Assembly: GCA_008828725.1 (NCBI GenBank)
Contig: MEHQ01002486.1
Location: forward strand, 147,963 to 211,962
Source: Saccharina japonica
Taxonomy: Eukaryota > Sar > Phaeophyceae > Laminariales > Laminariaceae
Reading direction: 5' to 3'
DNA: 64,000 nucleotides
The position numbers and the translations under genes were made by a program. Below, in pieces: positions 58,701-64,000 of this stretch. The notes beneath the pieces are model-generated. The model did not search any database. It had not been told where the DNA came from and saw only the letters and a program-made list of their open reading frames with translations. The stretch's first letter is position 1. Every line of letters begins with the position of its first letter.

Positions 58701-59791
58701 GTCGTTATCTTGAAATTAGTGTGGAAAGCACCCTCTCTCAGGTAAGAAATCCAGCCTGGGCCAGATTTCCTGTTTCTTATTAGGTGTCCTGTACTACTGT
58801 ACCCGGGGTGGTTTCTTAAAGCAGCATATACCACTGTTTGTATCTCAGGTATACCAGGTACTCGTAGTGGACATCTGCTGACAGTGAATCTTCCTATTAA
58901 TAACGGTACGACGTAGCTATTTGCGCTGTTGGCTACGTAAGGGGTACCAGGTGTCTACATTGTAAACGGCTCAATCAACCTACGAGTACGACGACCTACG
59001 AGTATTAATAATTAATAGAGCTTTTCCAAGAGCAGCATCCACGCCGGGTGAATCAACCTATGACAGAGTCTTACCAAGCACAGAATCCTAGCACTGATCA
59101 CTGTCATAGGGTTCGGGTTAAGGGCTGGGCCGGGAGGTCGGCCTTACGCACCGAGCACAAAACCTCCGAAAAATATCCACTTTTACGAGTCAGCAGGTGT
59201 CGACTGGTCCACGTTAAAATTCAAAAATCAAGCAACCAGTTTCCAGCAGTGCTCTGAACTCTGAACCAACACCGGCGAGGTACGTGCCGCGCGTGCCCCG
59301 AAAAATAATGGTATCAACGGTTGTAGTTCTCGGCTCGGCCCGGCTCACCTCCGATCCAGCTGTTCCAAGCTCCACCGCTCTTCGGCTCTCCACCCCTCCT
59401 GAGAAGGAATGCCCGACACAACGACCGGGAGTCTTCTCTTCTCGTAGTGCTCCCAAAAGTCCTGTGGAGTCAGATCGTCTCGACGCTCTCTAGGTATCCC
59501 CCTCACGTCGTGCCGTGCACCATGCTCCCAGTTCAGAGCCTCAAACGCTTTCTCGGCTCTGCTTCCCTCGACACCGAATCTGTCCCGCCCCCAATTTTTC
59601 AGCCGCGGTCGGTGATCCTTCTTGGCGTCTCGGAGACGTCGCTCCCAGCGCACCAAGCGTGGTGGGGAGTGCGAGCGGCCGTCGTCCTTGTGCGGCCGTC
59701 TCCGACTGCTGTCTGCCTCGTCCTTGGTGCGGTTTTCTCTGCCAAACGCCCAGTCCCTATTTCTCTCGCCATCAACGGTTCCTGATACCAT
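52733..59791 (-). CDS. JMJD6: JMJD6-type JmjC 2-oxoglutarate oxygenase, 6 exons
   Basis: Minus-strand exons 59349-59791, 57249-57303, 56400-56584, 55231-55408, 54071-54259 and 52733-53107 rejoin in phase to 474 residues (human: 403). The enzyme uses Fe(II) and 2-oxoglutarate; JMJD6 hydroxylates lysines of splicing proteins in the nucleus, while its reported arginine demethylase activity is debated. Catalytic residues align exactly: HID (His242, Asp244) and His327 for iron, Lys259 and Thr339 for 2-oxoglutarate, at the same spacing as human H187/D189/H273/K204/T285. Blocks: CGEDDDGYSVK, DDSPLYVFDS, HIDPLGTSAWN, GDTVFVPGGWHHAVLNLDD, AITQNF. The N-terminus adds an Arg/Ser/Asp-rich extension; the C-terminus has Lys-rich and Ser/Gly-rich tails instead of the human poly-Ser. 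Two acceptors are AAG rather than CAG/TAG. Head-to-head with CSN5. Confidence 0.95.
53621..53690 (-). pseudogene. Relic of JMJD6 exon 5 end and donor, inside intron 5
   Basis: Resembles the last ~50 bp of exon 5 plus its donor (GTCGGCTGCAAAAGTT; CTCACCTTCTC versus CTCACTTTCTC at 54066-54076), displaced about 450 bp into the downstream intron. A third, weaker trace (TTCGGCTGCAAAAC) is near 53921. Not an intact exon. Confidence 0.55.
56595..56815. repeat. GTGAACGGAAAA minisatellite next to JMJD6 exon 3
   Basis: Units of GTGAACGGAAAAxA with a longer period including AGTTACAGGCGGTACCTTC occur at least three times. The array directly abuts the acceptor of exon 3, whose own CACCTTCAACGG flank looks like a unit. 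Confidence 0.7.
58625..58795. mobile_element. Short TIR element (MITE) in JMJD6 intron 1
   Basis: AGTACAGGACACATAATAAG is mirrored at the right end (CTTATTAGGTGTCCTGTACT) with one or two differences, extending through AAACAGG. About 170 bp. AAATCCAG-CTGG words of its interior recur near 60460-60600. Confidence 0.65.
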
Positions 59792-60037
59792 CGTTCTTGC
59801 TGACTTGAATTTTCAGTCCTACTGCAAGTCCCAGCACACGGGTGTGTGCAAGTCGTACGCGTACACAGGCCTTACTGGGCAGGCACCTGACCACCAGAGG
59901 GGATAGATTTTGATTTTCAGCAAATCGCAAATCGAAAGTTTGCTATAGATAATGTGGCGTGTTCAATGCAGGAACAGGGGCTGTCCAGCAATGTTCGAGA
60001 GGTGCCCTTTTGGTTCAAACCATCAACAGGTTTGAGC
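59792..60037. promoter_or_regulatory. Compact bidirectional promoter region JMJD6 / CSN5
   Basis: Only about 246 bp separate the two divergent ATGs, so the genes probably share a promoter. No TATA box recognised. The CSN5 frame is open upstream to an in-frame ATG at 59966, which would shorten it further. Confidence 0.5.
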
Positions 60038-60183
60038 ATGGCGGATGCAGCGTATGGAGGTGGGGCGGCAGCCGCCCCATCGATGGATTCGTCGGTTCCT
60101 TGCAAGGACTCCCGTGATACCCTGTATAGTTTCGATGAAGCCAAGCTGGATCTCATCCGCAAGACCAAACCCTGGACGCAAGA
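60038..60183 (+). CDS. CSN5: COP9 signalosome subunit 5 (CSN5/JAB1), first exon only
   Basis: The exon reads MADAAYGGG...DTLYSFDEAKLDLIRKTKPWTQ and ends at donor GA|GTGAGT. The stretch from DTLYSFD to KPWTQ matches the N-terminal D-IYKYD...AAKPWTKD of CSN5, and the ~47 residues before it fit the human start. CSN5 is the JAMM metalloprotease that removes NEDD8 from cullins; the catalytic domain lies in later exons outside the window. An in-frame ATG at 59966 is an alternative start. The following intron contains the nested transposons at 60817-63906 and the window ends on TACAG, a possible acceptor. Confidence 0.75.
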
Positions 60184-60816
60184 GTGAGTTGACATCTTCG
60201 CATATAACATTGGGTTCAAGACATTTCTCTCGATCTTTCCACATATCGCTGACACCAGTTGCTTGTGGAACCCTGCTTTGCTACAGCTCTGCTGCTGCAC
60301 TGCTGCAGTCCCCAGCTCGCTGAGAAATAGCCCTAGACAACTGCGACACGAAGGTCGTTGCCGTGCACATTGTCATATCGGGTGTAGAGCATGGAGTCGC
60401 TCGCAAACTGCTGTGGTTGCTGCGTCAATTGTCGCAAATCAGTAAAAGACTACAGGAGTAAGAATGCTGGCCCAGGCTAAATTTCTTATTTGGAAAAGGG
60501 AGGTTGGTGTGTTGTGCACTCCTGTAACTTCAGCCCAACGCCTCCCGAATTTCTCACGTAGTTATTTTTCTTGTTTTACTGCAAATCCAGCCTTCGTTTC
60601 TTAGTGCTCGCGTTCTTAATATTAGTAGTCCTCTCCGCACGAGTATACCGGCATTCATGCGAGTACATATTTATAAGAACCAAGGCTTCTGCTGTTGGCT
60701 CTTGATGATCATGATGAGGGGGCGCATTTCTATGAGACGAAGTGCTGCTTCTGTTTGTGTGCTCGTGTGTGTGTTCTTCACACTAAACCTGTGCCCCTCT
60801 GATTGTTGTCGCTATT
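60184..60816. other. Start of CSN5 intron 1
   Basis: No further CSN5 exon is visible. Relics resembling the 58.6-kb MITE interior occur near 60460-60600. The rest is plain A/T-rich intron up to the transposon. Confidence 0.4.
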
Positions 60817-63800
60817 GGAGTGTTTGCGATAGAAGTAAAATATATATATACTTTCCTTCCGCTCAAAAAAATAAATTCCCTTCCCGTCATGGTTTCGGTG
60901 TGTTTGCGATATGATAGAACTAAACAAAATCCTGCAGGCGACGCCTCCGAAAATGATAAGGGGAGTGGGGTGAGGAAATGCGGCAAACCAAACAAACAAC
61001 GAAAACAAAAGGTAGCGTACGAGAGGAACGGCAGCCCAGCAACGGTGGTGGCGGCAGCGGTAACCGCAGTGCCGCAGCTGCTATCCCACGACCGCAAGCA
61101 GCAGCACAGGTGGCTGCAGCTACGTGGCGGCGGCCCCAGCAGCATCGGCAGCCCCAGCAGCAGCGGCAGCAGCAGCAGCAGCAGCAGCAGAGCAGCAGAA
61201 GCAACAGCTTCCGTTTTTGCTTTTTTCGATTTTGCGCCCGACTATTCTTGTCGTGTGCTGCTCCTGCTGCTGCCCTCGACTAGAGATGGGCACCGGATAG
61301 AGAAAACCCGGTTAACCGCGGTTTTTGGAAATCCATCAGGTGTGTGTGATTAGTCGGTTTTTCAAAATATAAACTGGCGGTTTTTGAGGTCCGGTTAACC
61401 GGTTAACCGGTTAAACCGGATAGAAACACCGGTTTAACCGGTTAACCGGTTAAACCGGAAAACCGGATAACCCATCTACACTAAAACGTGCCAGTGAACG
61501 GGACAACGTCAACGCTGGTTGATCCGACGTCTATTGCACCTACTCTAGAACGTATCAACTACTGCAGCAATGAACAAGGCGACCATACGTGGGCGTGGGG
61601 AGAGAGAGGGTGGTAGCCTGAAAGTCGGTGGATCCACTGCGGCACAAACCCCCTTCCCTCTCCCCGCACACCCAACACTACCCAACACTCGCACACACCA
61701 AACACACACCATCCATCTCTGCTCGCAAGTCCAACACACCACCACTCCAACATGAGCCAAGAGGTGGTTGTAGTCGATGACGTGGCTGCGGCAAACGACG
61801 ACAGCAGTAGCTCAGACGAGCCAATATTTAACGGTTCGGACCCCAGACGAGCCAATCTTTGTGTTGAGTATTTAAACGGTTGGAGCATTTTCGAAATGCA
61901 GTTTGTTTTTAATTTAATTCGTGAAAGTTACTTTCCAGTTCAACTGGCGGGAGCGTTCATACTCAACGGCCTTCTAGACAAAAGCCTGGTTCACAGGTGT
62001 TTTCCCCCTTGTACACCCCTTCTACCCACCGGCTCGTGCCTTCCTTTACAGTATGCGGGTCAGGATATTTTGATTATGTAGAAGGTTTGAGTCGTGTCCG
62101 GTAGACTAACGAGCAGGGCGACTGTTGCTTGTACTCGTCGCACGAAGCTATAACCCTGATGGTGGTTTGTGCAGTCTCGGGAGCATGCAGTGTGCGGGTC
62201 TGGTTGTAGTGGTTTCGCTGACAATCGACGTGACGCTTTTCCAAGTAGTAGTACCAGGTAATACGATATACTCGAAGAGGCGCAGTTGCGAACCTAACCA
62301 ATATTAACGCACTTGTGTGATGGGGCATCTGTTGTTGTTATTCAGTTTCCCAACCACTGGCTCCACGCTACGTAGCCTCTTCAAGTCCCTCGGCTTTTTG
62401 CGTCGCAGCGTGCACTATCTTCTCTTTATTTGTGTCTTTCCCTTCCAGCTTCCGTCTTGTGGATTTCGTTTTATTTCGGCACCTTAACGCCACGGTTAGC
62501 TTACATGGCTTTCGTCTTCATCGTAACCCGCTTGCTGTTGGCATATCGAAGCTTTTTCTTCTCATATGGCGTGCTTGCCTCACGCGTGAGGCGTTGAAGC
62601 CTCATTATGAGGTGAGCAAGATATGTGTCCTCACTTATTTGTTTCGAATAGCCGTACCTTCGACCCCCTTTCCGATTTCTGGGATGATATGATCATTTGA
62701 TGGTCGTGGGATCTGCATGTACGACTATTCAGGGTGGGCTAATGTGATGATATCACGTAGCTATGAGGAGGTGCAATACCTGGTACGTAGTATTACGAGT
62801 ATAGATAGACAAATAAATGCGTACGAACGTGTATGCGATCAACTGACGTGCTAGATACGGAAACGTCTCCGTAGATCGTACATGTATGAAGATACATGGA
62901 TAGTGGGATCAGCCTGGTATTTGGCTCAGCCCTACCTTCGTACTCCGTTCTTGTGCCCTGTCGAGCTCTACCATGAGATAAGCAACAAGAAGAACTTTGC
63001 CATTCATAGGGAGAAGCGTGCCCTGGCCAGCATGGACATTCCTGTGTCCTGTGATGAGGGTCTTACCTTCACACTTGGGGAGTGCGCAGCAAGGGTGCAA
63101 ATCAAAGAAAAACCACCTATGGTTTTCAATATTGTGGATGATTTACCGCATCAAAACCGGTTAAACCGGTTTTCGGTTAACCGGTTAAAACCGGCTGAAA
63201 AAAAACGGTTAAACCGGTTTTTTGTTTTTGAGAATAACGCCTCCTATCCGGTTTTCGGTTTTTCGAATATGCCATCCGGTGCCCATCTCTACCCTCGACC
63301 TACGCGCGACACCGCGCCGGCAAGCTCCGCTCCGAGCCCGCCCGGCGCCCGACATATATAGACCGTGGCGGCGCGCCGCCGCTGCTGCTATTGCTGCTAC
63401 TGCTGCTACCGCAGTGTGGTGAAATTGAAATGATACACGACGATCTGTCATCCTGTCGCGCTCTACAAGAGTAACTCGTACTCGTACGAGTAGTTCTTTC
63501 TGAACGGCGCATCCTCCACGACACCAAGCCGGCGAGAGCGTACCGTAGCGGGCCGCCAGCAGTCCGCCGGCGCCCCGTTAGCAAACTTCAGCACCGCTCG
63601 TCCGTATCATACTCTAGCTACACCTCTCGAGCCTCTGTGCTCCCACCGGTTGTTGTATTGTGTAGAGCAAGCAGCAAGGTTGGGGCCTATGGGAGACATC
63701 TCCCATAATTTGGGGCGTTCTGCGTCGGTAGAATGCTCGGTGCGTGTAGGCCAATAAAACTGAGAGAAAAAAGTCACCGTAACTTTTGATCAAGACAATA

Positions 63801-63906
63801 CTTCTCTAAAGTATTTTTTTGCCGTTTTTTCAAAAAATTACCTCAAATCCTCCCTTCGGGAGAATTTTTAAAGAAGTAAAAGTTAAAAAAAAAACGCAAA
63901 CACTCC
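60817..63906. mobile_element. Non-autonomous TIR DNA transposon, copy 2, with a hAT element inside
   Basis: Inverted relative to the copy at 401-1532. The ends GGAGTGTTTGCG and CGCAAACACTCC are flanked by ATT on both sides (60814-60816, 63907-63909). Without the nested 2011-bp element and its duplication the copy is about 1.07 kb, matching copy 1 (1132 bp). Removing it restores CTATTAATAG at the target. Lies in the presumed first intron of CSN5. Confidence 0.8.
61281..63291. mobile_element. hAT element, 2011 bp, TIR TAGAGATGGGCACCGGAT
   Basis: The ends TAGAGATGGGCACCGGAT and ATCCGGTGCCCATCTCTA are perfect inverted repeats flanked by the 8-bp duplication CCCTCGAC (61273-61280, 63292-63299). 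The empty site is visible in the sister transposon as CCCACGAC. Both subterminal regions are filled with AACCGGTTAACCGG words, probable transposase binding sites. The interior has several open frames (61752-62081, 62432-62692, 62882-63130) with no recognisable hAT transposase, so it is non-autonomous and may carry captured host DNA. Confidence 0.88.
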
Positions 63907-63909
63907 ATT

Positions 63910-64000
63910 AATAGTCACCATCGCTGTGTCAAAGCCTTACGCATTGCCCTCCAATGGCCGTTTCGTCACCTGCAACTTTAACATACTATCTGTCGTACAG
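63910..64000. other. CSN5 intron 1, right part
   Basis: Unique sequence resuming after the transposon; it ends with TGTCGTACAG at the window edge, which may be the acceptor of the next CSN5 exon. Confidence 0.35.

Noticed and set aside
61752..62081. Possible transposase fragment inside the hAT element
   Set aside because: The protein (MSQEVVVVDD...) shows no hAT dimerisation or zinc-finger features that I can see; left as unknown interior sequence.

Overview
This is nuclear DNA of a eukaryote. Seven protein-coding genes can be read, six of them split by GT-AG introns of about 0.2 to 2.3 kb; the exons rejoin in phase into proteins of the expected length. The 40S protein eS7 reads most like those of stramenopiles. 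Two genes (CCDC103, NICN1) are typical of organisms with motile flagella, and the intergenic and intronic DNA is full of transposons. A flagellate-producing stramenopile alga, possibly brown-alga-like, is my inference; no species can be named from the sequence alone.

Layout, left to right. 1-3.3 kb: a tRNA-derived SINE split by a 1.1-kb DNA transposon, then a terminal-inverted-repeat (TIR) element, then the first exon of an RRM/UAP56-binding-motif mRNA export factor (minus). 3.96-7.2 kb: a nest of TIR elements, mostly PIF/Harbinger-like. 6583-9632 and 9634-12681: the same ~3.05 kb twice, joined at a single N, almost certainly two unmerged contig ends. The last exon of CCDC103 (minus) is therefore present twice; the right-hand copy connects to the upstream exons. 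15.07-34.32 kb: a complete 16-exon glycerol-3-phosphate acyltransferase of the Sct1/Gpt2 type (plus). 37.50-45.93 kb: ribosomal protein eS7, 6 exons (minus). 47.01-50.94 kb: Nicolin-1, 3 exons (plus). 52.73-59.79 kb: JMJD6, 6 exons (minus). 60.04 kb onward: first exon of CSN5 (plus), whose first intron holds a 3.1-kb transposon that itself contains a 2.0-kb hAT element.

From CCDC103 onward the genes strictly alternate strands (- + - + - +), giving three head-to-head pairs (CCDC103/GPAT, eS7/NICN1, JMJD6/CSN5) and two tail-to-tail pairs (GPAT/eS7, NICN1/JMJD6). The genes do not form one pathway: lipid synthesis, translation, flagellar assembly/tubulin modification, splicing-factor hydroxylation and deneddylation.

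The most novel signal is non-coding. The core TATTAATA, often as the 10-bp palindrome CTATTAATAG, occurs about two dozen times. Where repeat copies can be aligned, it sits exactly where other copies have CTAG. A small MITE family in the same window is inserted as C-TA-[TTACGG...CCGTAA]-TA-G, so the palindrome looks like its excision footprint (TA + TT + AA + TA). One 3-kb transposon then inserted into such a footprint.
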